From Halobacillus_B sp963739045 (lineage in GTDB: Bacteria; Bacillota; Bacilli; Bacillales; Halobacillaceae): 64,000 nt of DNA. Under the pieces are notes generated by a model, which searched no databases, was not told the origin of the DNA, and worked only from the letters and a program-made list of their open reading frames with translations. Positions 42,244 through 51,840 of this stretch are shown piece by piece. The position numbers and the translations under genes were made by a program. Positions within the stretch are counted from its first letter, which is position 1. Every line of letters begins with the position of its first letter. The stretch spans positions 1,062,932-1,126,931 of the forward strand of contig CAVTYY010000001.1 in the NCBI GenBank assembly GCA_963739045.1. The letters are read 5' to 3'.

Positions 42244-43788
42244 GTGGATGTACAATTTCTAGCTGAAGGTTTTCAAACGATTATTCAGCCTGGTAATTTG
42301 GTACTAATATTTGCCGGAATGTTGATAGGGGTTTTATTTGGTGCTCTCCCAGGTATTAGTTCTTCTATGGGGATCGTATTAATGCTGCCATTCACTTACT
42401 ATATGGGTGTATTACCCTCTATTATATTACTTGTAGCGCTCTACGCTGGTGGAGCATACGGAGGTTCTATCACAGCCATTCTTTTCAATACTCCTGGAAC
42501 TCCGGAGTCGGTAGCAACCACTTTTGATGGGTATCCAATGACCCAACAAGGGAAGGCTGGAAGGGCACTTGGTCTGGCTATTAGTGCATCAGCATTTGGA
42601 GGGGTATTTTCTGCCATAATCATGTTATTCTTGGCACCACCTCTTTCTAAAATAGCTTTACACATTCAAAGTGCCGAATATTTTGCGTTAGCTTTACTAG
42701 GTTTAATGGTGATCGCTTCCATTGGGTCAAAAAGTCCGTTGAAAGCAGGGATTTCAGGTATATTAGGAATATTGCTCGCGATGATTGGTTTAGACCCTAT
42801 TATGGGAAAGGAGCGTTTTACTTTTGATAGTATATATTTAATGAATGGTGTAGAGTTTATTCCAATCATGATTGGGGCTTTTGCTCTAGCCGAAGTATTT
42901 AACCAAGTTATTGAAAGATCTGAAAACGCTAACAATCATAAAGATACAAAAGTGTCTATGGAAACCATCAAAATCATTCAATTGCTCAAATATAAATGGG
43001 TATTACTTAAGTCAGCAATAATAGGAACACTAATTGGCATTCTTCCTGGCACAGGTGGATCCATTGCATCAATTGTATCATATGGTGAAGTCATGCGTTC
43101 GAGTAAAAATAAAAAGCAGTTTGGGGAAGGTGCAGAAGAAGGAGTTATTGCTCCTGAAACCTCAAACAATGCAGCTGCAGGGGGGGCTATAATTCCAACT
43201 TTAGTGTTAGGAATACCTGGCAGCCCAACCACAGCAGTTATTCTTGCGGCGCTAGTACTGCAAGGACTTCAACCAGGACCCCAATTAATGAGTGCTCAGC
43301 CTCTTCTATTGTACTGTATTTTCTTTTCGATGTTAATTGCAAGTATTACCGTTCTTATTGGTGGAAGAATCGGAGTGAAGGCTTTTGCGGCAACATTAAA
43401 ACTTCCTTATTATATACTGGGTCCTTTTATCGTCATCTTGTCCATTATAGGCTCTTATGCAGTTTCTAATGATATGTTCCAAGTCTATATCATGGTATTA
43501 TTCGGGGTAATTGGATACTTTATGAAAAAATTCAACTTCTCTCCAGCAGCTATGATTCTAGGATTAGTGTTAGGATTAATGATGGAAGAAAACTTCCGAA
43601 GACATTTATTAGTAACAGGTGGAGATTTTTTATCATTCTTTACCCGCCCCCTATCATTAATTATTATTATTATAGCGGTAGCGGCATTATTTCTTCCGAT
43701 GCTGCCTAAGAAAAAAAAGCAAAAGGGTGAAAAACCACCGAAAAAAGATGAGAATGATTACGAAGAGAAAAAAGTAGTTTCGAAATAA
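42244..43788 (+). CDS. tctA: Tripartite tricarboxylate transporter large permease (TctA)
   Basis: 514-residue membrane protein with about 12 helices and the TctA family signatures GALPGISSSMGIVLMLPFTY near 36-55, YGGSITAILFNTPGTPESVA near 76-95, GILPGTGGSIASIVSYGE near 265, and GIPGSPTTAVI near 323. Ends in a lysine-rich cytoplasmic tail. GTG 42244 follows AAGGAGGAAAAA. It is the ion-coupled pore for uptake of di- or tricarboxylates. Confidence 0.93.
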   Translation: MDVQFLAEGFQTIIQPGNLVLIFAGMLIGVLFGALPGISSSMGIVLMLPFTYYMGVLPSIILLVALYAGGAYGGSITAILFNTPGTPESVATTFDGYPMTQQGKAGRALGLAISASAFGGVFSAIIMLFLAPPLSKIALHIQSAEYFALALLGLMVIASIGSKSPLKAGISGILGILLAMIGLDPIMGKERFTFDSIYLMNGVEFIPIMIGAFALAEVFNQVIERSENANNHKDTKVSMETIKIIQLLKYKWVLLKSAIIGTLIGILPGTGGSIASIVSYGEVMRSSKNKKQFGEGAEEGVIAPETSNNAAAGGAIIPTLVLGIPGSPTTAVILAALVLQGLQPGPQLMSAQPLLLYCIFFSMLIASITVLIGGRIGVKAFAATLKLPYYILGPFIVILSIIGSYAVSNDMFQVYIMVLFGVIGYFMKKFNFSPAAMILGLVLGLMMEENFRRHLLVTGGDFLSFFTRPLSLIIIIIAVAALFLPMLPKKKKQKGEKPPKKDENDYEEKKVVSK

Positions 43789-43824
43789 AATAACTTTAAT
43801 AAACTAAAGAGGTAAACATGCTGG

Positions 43825-43911
43825 GCTGCACAGGTGACCTCGCTCGGTCATGGAGAAGTAAAAGAAGTGTTTGTCCATAATAGTGATTCATTTTATGATT
43901 GGATGCTTTAG
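43825..43911 (+). pseudogene. Short C-terminal gene remnant
   Basis: A 28-residue stretch AAQVTSLGHGEVKEVFVHNS followed by DSFYDWML reads like a real protein end and stops at TAG 43909, but there is no start or upstream coding sequence. I do not recognise the parent protein. It marks a degraded junction at the right side of the tricarboxylate locus. Confidence 0.35.
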
Positions 43912-43925
43912 TAGTAAATAAAAGG

Positions 43926-44088
43926 AGAGGAAACTGAAGCAGGAGTTTCTGTCGGGATAAGGGGAAATGCGGCACAGGACGTGCAGTTCTTGATCGAACT
44001 TCACTATTCCATAGAGCCTCCTCGCTGTGGGGGTCTCTCGCTCTTTTTCCGCAGGAGTATCCCAGATTCCTCTCCCATCAACACCAGG
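43926..44088. repeat. Diverged dispersed hairpin element
   Basis: Family blocks are recognisable in order: GGAGAGGAAACTG, AGCAGGAGTTTCTG, AGAGCCTCCTCGC, GGGGGTCTCTCGC, CCGCAGGAGTATC, ATTCCTCTCCC. Terminal arms GGAGAGGAA and TTCCTCTCC match. Confidence 0.5.
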
Positions 44089-44214
44089 AATGGATTGTAA
44101 AAGAAACCCTTCCCTCCTAAGTTATGTAACGATCCCACTTCTACCTTTTATAGTTGGCACTTATGCAGCGGCCTCGCCATGAAGAGGGTGTAATTTATCT
44201 CAATTAACTTTACG

Positions 44215-44690
44215 TCCCGCAGTTCTAAGCAATCCCCTTCCAGAAGAGAAAATTCACTCCTCCAGCAGCTGCTCACTCAATGTTCTAACCGCTCGTCTCC
44301 GCTTAGAGTTCATCCAGCTCCGCCTCGCAGGTCCACTCGGTTCTAAGCGATCACCTTCCAGAGGAGAAACACCGCTCCTCTTGCAGCTGTTCACTTAGCC
44401 CGGAGGACCTAACCGCTCGCCTCCGCTTTCGATTTCATCCAGTTCCAGCGCCTAGCTGCTCGTGACATAAGCAATCCCATTCTGTGGCAAAAACCGCCAC
44501 GCCATGGTTTTGCTTATGCATGTCGCAGCTGCCCAAGGCGCTTCCACTTTTGAGTTTCATCCAGTTCCGCCTCGCAGGTCCACTCGGTTCTAAGCGATCA
44601 CCTTCCAGAGGAGATAAATCGCTCCTCTTGCAGCTGCTCACTTAGCCCGGGGTACCTAACCGCTCATCTCCACTTTAGTTTTCACATTTT
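44215..44690. repeat. Tandem cluster of the CGCTTCCGCTTTT/CAGCTCCAGCGCC repeat family
   Basis: Blocks such as CCGCCTCGCAGGTCCACTCG, GTTCTAAGCGATCACCTTCC, CTTGCAGCTG and CACTTAGCCCGG recur at about 120-base steps (near 44333, 44573); one unit at 44450-44550 has the GACATAAGCAATCCCATTCT hairpin seen at 9924. The stretches 44089-44214 and 44691-44864 hold nothing recognisable. Confidence 0.75.
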
Positions 44691-44864
44691 TGTCACTTTA
44701 GACAGCATTCCCTAAGTTGCAATCCCATTCGCTATTTAGTAACATTATTCATAATTATGACGAGTTGGTCAGATATTCCAGCTGAACGGAATGAGTAGGG
44801 GGAATGCCGTACTCACACACTATAAAAAGAAACCGTTTACGAGAGTAAGGAGAGGAAGTATTAC

Positions 44865-46199
44865 ATGAAACGAATCGTCACCTTTGTCTTCCTATTAGTC
44901 GTCCTCGCTGCCTGTTCGAGTAATGATGCTGCCGAAAAACCGAAGGAGAGAATTACCCCCGTCGAAACGTCACCGATTACGAAGGGGGATTTTGTTGTGC
45001 AGCGAAAGATTGTCGGACGAGCCACAACGGCTGATTCTTCACCGGTGATTTCCAAGGTGCCCGGGGAGCTTGCATCCGTGAAAGTCTCTAAAGGAGATCG
45101 CGTAAAAAAAGGAGCCACGATCGCAGTGGTCGATCCGGGTGATGGCAGCAATCAAGTGGAGCTGCAGCAGCTGGCGGTTGAGCAGGCGCAGAAGCAGCTG
45201 GAGAATGCGCAGATTGCTAAGAAGCAGGCGCAGGCAGGTATTGATAATGCCCAGGAGCAGGTAAAACTCGCTAAGCAGGCGGTTCAGGCGAAAGCGAGCC
45301 AGTCGAGTGCCGCAGCGAAAGCAGCTAAGGAACAGTATCAGCAGGCTAAGCAGCTGGCAGAGCAGACGAAGAAGCTGGCAGACAAAGGAACGGTTCCAGA
45401 CGTGCTGTATCAACAGGCGAAAAGCCGTGCCGATCAGGCGTATGCCCAGTATCAGCAGCTGCAGGGCGGCCAGGCGAGCGGTGGTTCTTCCAGTGTCGCT
45501 CAGGCAGAAGCGCAGGTCGATGCCGCGCAGCAGCAGCTGGATCAAGCGGATGTTGGCGTAGAACAGGCAAAGCTTCAAGTCGAGCAGGCCCAGGTCCAGC
45601 TGGATTCGGCGAAAGATCAAACCTCGAATCAAGTCATTACGGCACCGTCAAGCGGGGAAGTGTCCTCTCTTACCGCCAGTAAAGGCGATTATGTCACGAA
45701 CCAGCAGCCGTTTGCGACGATTGTCGGCTTGAATCCGATGACAGTCACCGCCTCCCTGACGCCTGAACAGCTCAATTTGTTCAAAAAAGGCAAGAAGATG
45801 AAGGTCGATATTGATACGCTTAAGGATCCGCTTCAATCAGAAGTCACCTACGTTTCTTCGGTTCCGGATGACACCGGGCTCTATCCGGTAGAAGCGACCG
45901 TTGATAATAAAGATGAAAAAGTAAAACCAGGCATGATGGCGACGTTTCTTTTGCCTGAAACCGTTGTGGAAAATACGATTATTGTTCCGACCGATGCGGT
46001 CATTGAAGATGGCGACAAACCTTACGTTTATAAAGTCGTCGATGATAAAGCGGTAAAAGTGACCGTCAAAGTCGAAGAATCGCAGACCGACCGGACGGCG
46101 ATTACCGGCGATATCACGACGAAGGATCAAGTGATTACGAGCGGGCAGCTGACGCTCACGGACGGTGGCAAAGTCAGCGTTATGAAAGAGGAAGCCTAG
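44865..46199 (+). CDS. RND efflux periplasmic-adaptor-like lipoprotein
   Basis: A 444-residue HlyD/MFP-family adaptor anchored as a lipoprotein (lipobox LAAC, Cys17). A lipoyl/barrel-sandwich half (PGELASVKVSKGDRVKKGAT near 66-85), a very Gln/Ala-rich coiled coil (about 95-245), the returning half (APSSGEVSSLTASKGDYV near 262), then beta-barrel and membrane-proximal domains. It precedes the pump gene with no gap. In a Gram-positive cell it can only bridge pump and wall, not an outer membrane channel. Confidence 0.92.
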   Translation: MKRIVTFVFLLVVLAACSSNDAAEKPKERITPVETSPITKGDFVVQRKIVGRATTADSSPVISKVPGELASVKVSKGDRVKKGATIAVVDPGDGSNQVELQQLAVEQAQKQLENAQIAKKQAQAGIDNAQEQVKLAKQAVQAKASQSSAAAKAAKEQYQQAKQLAEQTKKLADKGTVPDVLYQQAKSRADQAYAQYQQLQGGQASGGSSSVAQAEAQVDAAQQQLDQADVGVEQAKLQVEQAQVQLDSAKDQTSNQVITAPSSGEVSSLTASKGDYVTNQQPFATIVGLNPMTVTASLTPEQLNLFKKGKKMKVDIDTLKDPLQSEVTYVSSVPDDTGLYPVEATVDNKDEKVKPGMMATFLLPETVVENTIIVPTDAVIEDGDKPYVYKVVDDKAVKVTVKVEESQTDRTAITGDITTKDQVITSGQLTLTDGGKVSVMKEEA

Positions 46200-49100
46200 T
46201 TGAAACTCGTAAATCTCTCGGTTAAACGCCCCGTCGGAGTGATTATGGTTGTCGCTGCCATTCTTGCTCTCGGGTTCGTTTCACTAAAAAACTTAACCCT
46301 CGATTTGTATCCGAAAATAGATTTGCCGCTTGCCGTCGTGTCCACCAGTTATGAAGGAGCGGCGCCGCAGGAAGTCGAGAAACTCGTCAGCCGGCCGGTG
46401 GAATCTTCAGTCAGCACGATCGAAAACTTGAAAGTTCTCCAGTCCCAGTCTCAGGCTGGATCTTCACTCGTACTTATGCAGTTCAATAACGGCGTGAATC
46501 TCGACAGTACGCTTCTCCAGGTGAGAGAAAATATTGACCAGATCGGCGGGGTGCTTCCGGAAGGCGCGGGGGACCCTAAAGTGCTGCGTTTTGATCCGCA
46601 GCAGCTGCCGATTATGACGATCGGATTGTCAGGCGATACGCCGGAGAATCTGCAGCAGATTGCCGAAAACCGGCTCGTTCCTTATTTTGAACGGCAGGAA
46701 GGGGTCGCTTCGGTCACCGTCGAGGGCGGCAAGAAGCGGGAAGTGCAAGTCCAGATCAACCAGGCGAAAATGGCCGAGTATGGCTTGAACTCGCAAACGG
46801 TGATCCAGACACTGAACGCCTCCAACCAGTCCGCTTCCGCCGGGGCGATTAATAAAGGTCAGAAGGATTTACAGATTCGCATCGATGGCGATTATTCTTC
46901 CGTTGATGATATCAAACATACCATTCTGCAGTCGGAAAGCGGCGCCCGCGTCACGCTCGACCAGATTGCCGAGGTGAAAGAAACGTACCGCACCTCGAAT
47001 ACGATTTCTGAAGTCGACGGGTCGCCCGCCGTTGTGCTGTCGTTTTTGAAAAAGAATGACGCCAACACCGTGCAGACCGCGAACAATATTAGTGACGCCA
47101 TGGACGACTATAAAGAATTACCGAAAGGCGTCAGCATGAATACTGTGCTCGATACGTCGGAATTTATTAAGATTTCGATCAACACCGTATTCTGGAACAT
47201 CATCATCGGCGGAATCTTTTCCGTACTCGTGCTGCTGCTGTTTTTAAAAAGTGTCCGCGCGACGATCGTCATTGGACTGTCGATTCCGATCGCGATTATT
47301 TCTACATTTACATTAATGTATTTCACAGGGGAAACGCTGAACGTCCTGACGATGGGCGGACTCGCGCTCGGCATCGGGATGATGGTCGACAGCTCGATCG
47401 TTATTTTAGAAAATATCGTCATCTACCGTGAGCAAGGCTACTCGATGGTGGAAGCGGCGAAAATCGGTGCCTCCGAACTGGCTCCGGCCGTCATCGCTTC
47501 AGCCACGACCACGCTCGTCGTGTTCCTGCCGATCATTTTTACGAATGGGATCGCTTCGCAGCTGTTTACGCCGCTCGCTTTAACCATATCGTTTGCGCTG
47601 ATTGCCTCGCTTGCCGTATCGGTTACGTTAATTCCGATGCTTTCTTCTAAACTTTTAACGAAAGCCTTGAAGAACAACGGGCGCCGCTACTGGTTTGACC
47701 GGTTTATGGACAAGGTGAACGACGCATATCGCTCGGCGCTACGCTGGGTACTGAAATTCAGAAAAACAACCATTGCCATCACGCTCGCGTGTATCGTCGG
47801 CAGTGTCGCTTTGATCCCGACGATCGGCACCGAATTTATCCCGCCATCGGATCAGGGACAGATTCAAGTGTCGGTGAATATGCCAGAAGGAACCGCGATT
47901 GAGAAAACACAGGAGTACACGAATCGAGTCACGAAAAAAATACAAGATTTCAAAGATATCATTAAGGTCACGCACTTAACCGTCGGAGGAGGCGGCTTTG
48001 GCGTCGGCGATGGATCTTCGGACTTTGCTTCCTATACGATCCAGCTCGTCAACCCGGGCGACCGCGATATGTCTACCCAGGAAGCGGTCAAGAAAATGGA
48101 TAAAGATCTGCGCGATATCCCGGGAGCCGATATCCAGGTCAGTGAAATGGACGCCGGCTTAAGCTCGGGCTCCCCGATTGAAATTAAATTAAACGGCAGT
48201 GATTACGAAGTGCTCGATCAGCTCGCCGGGCAAGTGTCTTATATGATTAAGGACGTCGACGGCATCAGCAATCCTTCCTCCTCCACCGATGAAGGACGGC
48301 CGGAGATGAATATTGATGTGAACCGGGAGAAAGCAGCCCAATACGGCCTGAGTTATCAGCAGGTCATCAGCCAGGTGCAGCTCGCGTTTAACGGGCAGAT
48401 CGCTACCCGATACAGAAACGAAGGCAACGAAATTGATGTCCGGCTGATTTTGCCGAAAGATCAGCGGCAGACCATATCGGATCTGGAAGGCATGTCGGTG
48501 CAAACACCAACCGGCAGCCTGATTCCGCTCGCCACCATCGCCAACCTGGATCAAGTGCAAGGACCGGAGACGCTGCTGCGCGAGGATCAGCAGCCGCAGG
48601 TCAATGTGGACGCAGAAATCGTCGGCCGTGACCTCGGCAGTGTCACCGATGATGTGGAAGCAGAGCTTGACCGCTTGAACTTCCCGGACGGCTATTCGTA
48701 CGATATCGGCGGCCAGGCGGAGGATATGCAGGATGCGTTCGGCGACTTAACGCTCGCGCTCATCTTCTCGATCTTTCTCGTTTATGCCGTGATGGCGATC
48801 CAGTTTGAGAACTTCTTATTTCCATTCATCATTATGTTCTCGCTGCCTGCGACGATTATCGGGATTACCGGCGGCTTATTCGTCACCGGCCTGCCGTTCA
48901 GTCTGCCCGCGTTCGTCGGGATCATCATGCTCGCCGGGATCGTCGTGAACAACGCGATCGTCCTCGTCGACTATATTAATATTTTGCGGCGGAAAAACTA
49001 CGACCGCTATGAAGCGATATTAGAAGCGGGACCCAACCGGCTGCGGCCGATCCTGATGACGACGCTCACCACCGTGCTCGGCATGGTGCCGCTTGCGATC

Positions 49101-49268
49101 GGCATCGGCCGCGGCGCCGAAGCCCAGCAGCCGCTCGCGATCACGATCATCTTCGGCCTGACCGTCTCGAGCATCTTCACGCTCGTGCTGATTCCGGTCG
49201 TTTACACGTATTTTGATGATCTATCGAATAAAATTACTTCGTTCTTCCGCCGCGGAGTGGATGAATAA
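46200..49268 (+). CDS. RND-family efflux pump, SwrC/AcrB-like
   Basis: A 1022-residue proton-driven exporter with 12 helices and two large external loops. Helix 4 has GGLALGIGMMVDSSIVILEN near 386-405: the first of the two AcrB proton-relay aspartates is kept and the second is Ser, as in many Firmicute pumps. Other signatures: TEFIPPSDQGQI near 545, and GIVVNNAIVLVDYIN near 919. TTG 46200 immediately follows the stop of the adaptor. Substrates may be surfactants or antibiotics by analogy with SwrC; not shown here. Confidence 0.94.
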   Translation: MKLVNLSVKRPVGVIMVVAAILALGFVSLKNLTLDLYPKIDLPLAVVSTSYEGAAPQEVEKLVSRPVESSVSTIENLKVLQSQSQAGSSLVLMQFNNGVNLDSTLLQVRENIDQIGGVLPEGAGDPKVLRFDPQQLPIMTIGLSGDTPENLQQIAENRLVPYFERQEGVASVTVEGGKKREVQVQINQAKMAEYGLNSQTVIQTLNASNQSASAGAINKGQKDLQIRIDGDYSSVDDIKHTILQSESGARVTLDQIAEVKETYRTSNTISEVDGSPAVVLSFLKKNDANTVQTANNISDAMDDYKELPKGVSMNTVLDTSEFIKISINTVFWNIIIGGIFSVLVLLLFLKSVRATIVIGLSIPIAIISTFTLMYFTGETLNVLTMGGLALGIGMMVDSSIVILENIVIYREQGYSMVEAAKIGASELAPAVIASATTTLVVFLPIIFTNGIASQLFTPLALTISFALIASLAVSVTLIPMLSSKLLTKALKNNGRRYWFDRFMDKVNDAYRSALRWVLKFRKTTIAITLACIVGSVALIPTIGTEFIPPSDQGQIQVSVNMPEGTAIEKTQEYTNRVTKKIQDFKDIIKVTHLTVGGGGFGVGDGSSDFASYTIQLVNPGDRDMSTQEAVKKMDKDLRDIPGADIQVSEMDAGLSSGSPIEIKLNGSDYEVLDQLAGQVSYMIKDVDGISNPSSSTDEGRPEMNIDVNREKAAQYGLSYQQVISQVQLAFNGQIATRYRNEGNEIDVRLILPKDQRQTISDLEGMSVQTPTGSLIPLATIANLDQVQGPETLLREDQQPQVNVDAEIVGRDLGSVTDDVEAELDRLNFPDGYSYDIGGQAEDMQDAFGDLTLALIFSIFLVYAVMAIQFENFLFPFIIMFSLPATIIGITGGLFVTGLPFSLPAFVGIIMLAGIVVNNAIVLVDYINILRRKNYDRYEAILEAGPNRLRPILMTTLTTVLGMVPLAIGIGRGAEAQQPLAITIIFGLTVSSIFTLVLIPVVYTYFDDLSNKITSFFRRGVDE

Positions 49269-49274
49269 GTGGTT

Positions 49275-49390
49275 TTGTTGATATATTTCTTGTTTCGTTG
49301 ATAAATGGCTCGAATGCGTTGATATATTTCTATCTTCGTTGATATATTCCAGTTTCCGACGATATTCCATCTATCTTCGTCGATATCTCA
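49275..49390. repeat. Phased array of CGTTGATATATT motifs, 20-21-bp period
   Basis: GTTGATA or its variant occurs at 49277, 49297, 49318, 49338, 49358 and 49379 (the last two as CGACGATAT and CGTCGATAT), steps of 20, 21, 20, 20 and 21. It begins 8 bases after the pump gene stop and ends just before the terminator at 49404. Confidence 0.8.
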
Positions 49391-49403
49391 CTACCAAGCC
49401 TAA

Positions 49404-49430
49404 CCCCCGCCCACTCCAGGCGGGGGTTTT
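49404..49430 (+). terminator. Terminator of the RND operon
   Basis: CCCCCGCC pairs with GGCGGGGG over seven bases and TTTTATTTT follows. The phased array lies between the stop codon and this terminator, so it is transcribed with the operon. Confidence 0.85.
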
Positions 49431-49558
49431 ATTTTGTCTCTGCTTGGGAAAAATACTTCCGATCTGCATTCCAAGAAAAATTGGCAAAAAATGAAACTTA
49501 TCAAGATAATATCCGTCTAATAAGTAGAGATCATTTCAAGAAAATGGAGGTTCAGCCT

Positions 49559-50206
49559 ATGAAGAAACTGCTATACATAGCTCTTCCGATGACGGCCTTC
49601 CTATTATCCGCCTGTGGAAGCTCGTTAGGATTCGGCACGCAGATATCGAAGCAGCAGGTAACGAAGCTCGGCGATAAACGCGAGTTGATGGAGGACACGG
49701 ATACGGAAAAGAAAACAGCCGCCCCCGCCAGCCTGCAGCAGTTTTCGCCGGAAGATTTTCTCAATGAAAAAGCGCTCCAGCAGGCAAGCGAAGGGAAATT
49801 TTATTCCACCTCGTTAGCGATTGGCGAGCCGTGGGAGCAGGTGACCGATGATTACGGCCACCCCGATGAAGAACTCTATTTAGAGGGGCCGGTCGAACGC
49901 TACGGCAACCTTCTGCTCGACACTTCCGAGGACAATCCGGCCGCCGGCAAGCTTGCGAGCATCGAGTGGTTCAGTCCGAAGCCGTCCGACATTCAGCCGG
50001 AAGACGTGATGCAGGCGTTCGGCAAGCCCGATGCGATTGTGGCGAATGAACAAACGAGCGGCGCCCTTTACCGGTACCAGTTCGACGACTACCATCTGGA
50101 TCTCAATTTCCTTGGCGACCACACCATTTCCGAAGACGGCGAACTGAAGAAAGTGGATCCAGCGGCGAAATTAAACAGCATTCGACTCGATCAAAACGAC
50201 CAGTAA
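49559..50206 (+). CDS. Lipoprotein with a DUF4309-like domain
   Basis: A 215-residue lipoprotein: signal with lipobox LSAC and Cys19, a low-complexity linker (30-65), and a C-terminal domain with two repeats of a GxPWEQVTDDYGHPDE-like pattern (about 88-110 and 150-170), as in the YjgB/DUF4309 and SmpA-like families. Function unknown. ATG 49559 has AATGGAGG 8 bases before; the in-frame start at 49481 lacks a ribosome site. Terminator at 50210. Confidence 0.75.
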   Translation: MKKLLYIALPMTAFLLSACGSSLGFGTQISKQQVTKLGDKRELMEDTDTEKKTAAPASLQQFSPEDFLNEKALQQASEGKFYSTSLAIGEPWEQVTDDYGHPDEELYLEGPVERYGNLLLDTSEDNPAAGKLASIEWFSPKPSDIQPEDVMQAFGKPDAIVANEQTSGALYRYQFDDYHLDLNFLGDHTISEDGELKKVDPAAKLNSIRLDQNDQ

Positions 50207-50209
50207 ATC

Positions 50210-50251
50210 CCCCACAGGACGGGCCCTCCAGCCCGCCGTGGGGATTTTTTT
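50210..50251 (+). terminator. Terminator of the lipoprotein gene
   Basis: CCCCAC pairs with GTGGGG, with an inner GGGC/GCCC stem, followed by ATTTTTTT. Confidence 0.8.
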
Positions 50252-50347
50252 AAATTTTTTTCAAGAAAAAGTGATCCAATTCGAGTTCTCTCCCGATAGC
50301 TGAGTAAGAAATCACAAACGACTACTCTAAAAGGAGAGAACAAGCCC

Positions 50348-51673
50348 ATGAAACGTTTTAGAAAAGTATTTGCCATCATGATGGCGCTCATGTTACTTAT
50401 TCCATCGATTGCGATGGCCGATTCAAATTCAAGCCCGACCGCGAAAACACCGGCGGCTGACTTGAGAGCGACACTAAGCCAATTGTTGTCCAACCACTTC
50501 GTTTACCAGACGCTCGCGATGACGAAGGCGTATGACGGGGCGAAAGATGCCGACGCCGTGAACGAAGCGCTTGAACGCAATGCCAACGACATGAAGAAAG
50601 CGATTGAATCGATTTACGGAAAAGAAGGCGCACAGCAATTTGAGAAAATCTTTTCTTCCCAGTACGAAGAAAGCCCGGGTCTTGCCATGGCTGTGAAAAA
50701 TGGGGACAAGGAAGCCGAGAAAAAGGCGAAACAGCAGTTATTGCAGGAATTCCCGAAAGAGCTTGGAACTTTTCTAAGTAAAGCCACTGACGGCAATTTG
50801 CCCGCTGATACTGCAGAGAAAGTACTCCGCGCTCACGAGCAGGACGTACAAAATGTTTTCTATAACTACACAGAGGGTAACTATAAAAAAGCATATCAAG
50901 CTTTCCGCGATGGCTTCCACCGCATGTTCGACATAGGTAAAGCATTATCTGGAGCGATCGTGACACAGATGCCAGACAAATTCGATAACACGATGGTGGA
51001 TACGAAAGCCGCTGATCTGCGTTCTACATTGAACAGCCTTGGATCTGAGCACTTTGCGCTTGCCACTTTGGAAATGCAAAAAGGCTTCGATCAGGCGAAA
51101 GACTTTGATTTTGTTACATGGGCAGAAGATCAGCACACAGCTGACTTCAAAGCAGCCGTGAAGTCGATTTATGGACAAGAAGCGGCCGACCAATTCGAGA
51201 AGATTTGGCAGCAAGATCACCTGGACGCACAATCCCAGGTCGTAGCAGGAACCCTTCAGGATAAGACCGATGTGAGAGACCAAGCTGAGCAGCGCTTGAA
51301 AGATTTCTCCAAAGAATTCGGTACCTTCCTATCTAAAGCAACCAATGGCAACCTGAAGCAAGAGGCAGCTCAGCAAGCCATCTGGAAGCATGAAGACAGC
51401 GTACTAACGACGTATGACAACTACGTCAATGGCGACTATCAAGCCACGTACGAATCGTTTGATAAAGGCTTTGCTTACATGTACGGCGTCGGCGAAATGC
51501 TCGGCGAAGCCATCGTGAAGCAAATGCCGGAAGAATACACAATGATGCCAACTGAAATGCCAGACACCGGTCTAGGCGGAACCGACAACAACGTATCCAT
51601 CTGGATCTGGGTAACCTTTGGTGCTCTGGTACTATTATCAGGCGGCGCACTCGCAACAAGAAAACAACACTAA
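50348..51673 (+). CDS. Wall-anchored protein with two helical repeats and an MPDTG sorting signal
   Basis: A 441-residue secreted protein: signal peptide cleaved near Ala24, two homologous all-helical domains (about 35-205 and 218-390, both starting AADLR(A/S)TL and containing ELGTFLSKAT or EFGTFLSKAT), then MPDTG at 404-408, a hydrophobic segment and a basic RKQH tail. That is a complete sortase signal with Met in place of the usual Leu. Similar domains appear in bacillar proteins of unknown function. AAAGGAGAG ribosome site. A sortase gene follows at 52134, the natural partner. Confidence 0.85.
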   Translation: MKRFRKVFAIMMALMLLIPSIAMADSNSSPTAKTPAADLRATLSQLLSNHFVYQTLAMTKAYDGAKDADAVNEALERNANDMKKAIESIYGKEGAQQFEKIFSSQYEESPGLAMAVKNGDKEAEKKAKQQLLQEFPKELGTFLSKATDGNLPADTAEKVLRAHEQDVQNVFYNYTEGNYKKAYQAFRDGFHRMFDIGKALSGAIVTQMPDKFDNTMVDTKAADLRSTLNSLGSEHFALATLEMQKGFDQAKDFDFVTWAEDQHTADFKAAVKSIYGQEAADQFEKIWQQDHLDAQSQVVAGTLQDKTDVRDQAEQRLKDFSKEFGTFLSKATNGNLKQEAAQQAIWKHEDSVLTTYDNYVNGDYQATYESFDKGFAYMYGVGEMLGEAIVKQMPEEYTMMPTEMPDTGLGGTDNNVSIWIWVTFGALVLLSGGALATRKQH

Positions 51674-51697
51674 GTTTCCCCTTAGACAGAAATGGGA

Positions 51698-51728
51698 AGA
51701 GAGAGGGGTCATCCGCCTCTCTCTTTTT
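51698..51728 (+). terminator. Terminator of the wall-protein gene
   Basis: AGAGAGAGG pairs with CCTCTCTCT over a nine-base loop, followed by TTTT. Confidence 0.85.
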
Positions 51729-51733
51729 CTGTA

Positions 51734-51798
51734 GTGGGACATGGGTTCCTGTCCCCTATGTCCCCATGGGACGGTAGGGACAGGTACCACTGTCCCAC
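51734..51798. repeat. GTGGGACA palindromic element
   Basis: Outer arms GTGGGACA and TGTCCCAC and inner arms CCTGTCCC and GGGACAGG form a nested inverted repeat of 65 bases. Elements with GGGACAGG(T)ACC...GTCCC are common in intergenic DNA of Firmicutes. Confidence 0.7.
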
Positions 51799-51840
51799 CA
51801 CCCCCGTCGCAGCATAGAGGGGACGACGGCGGCGCTCATT

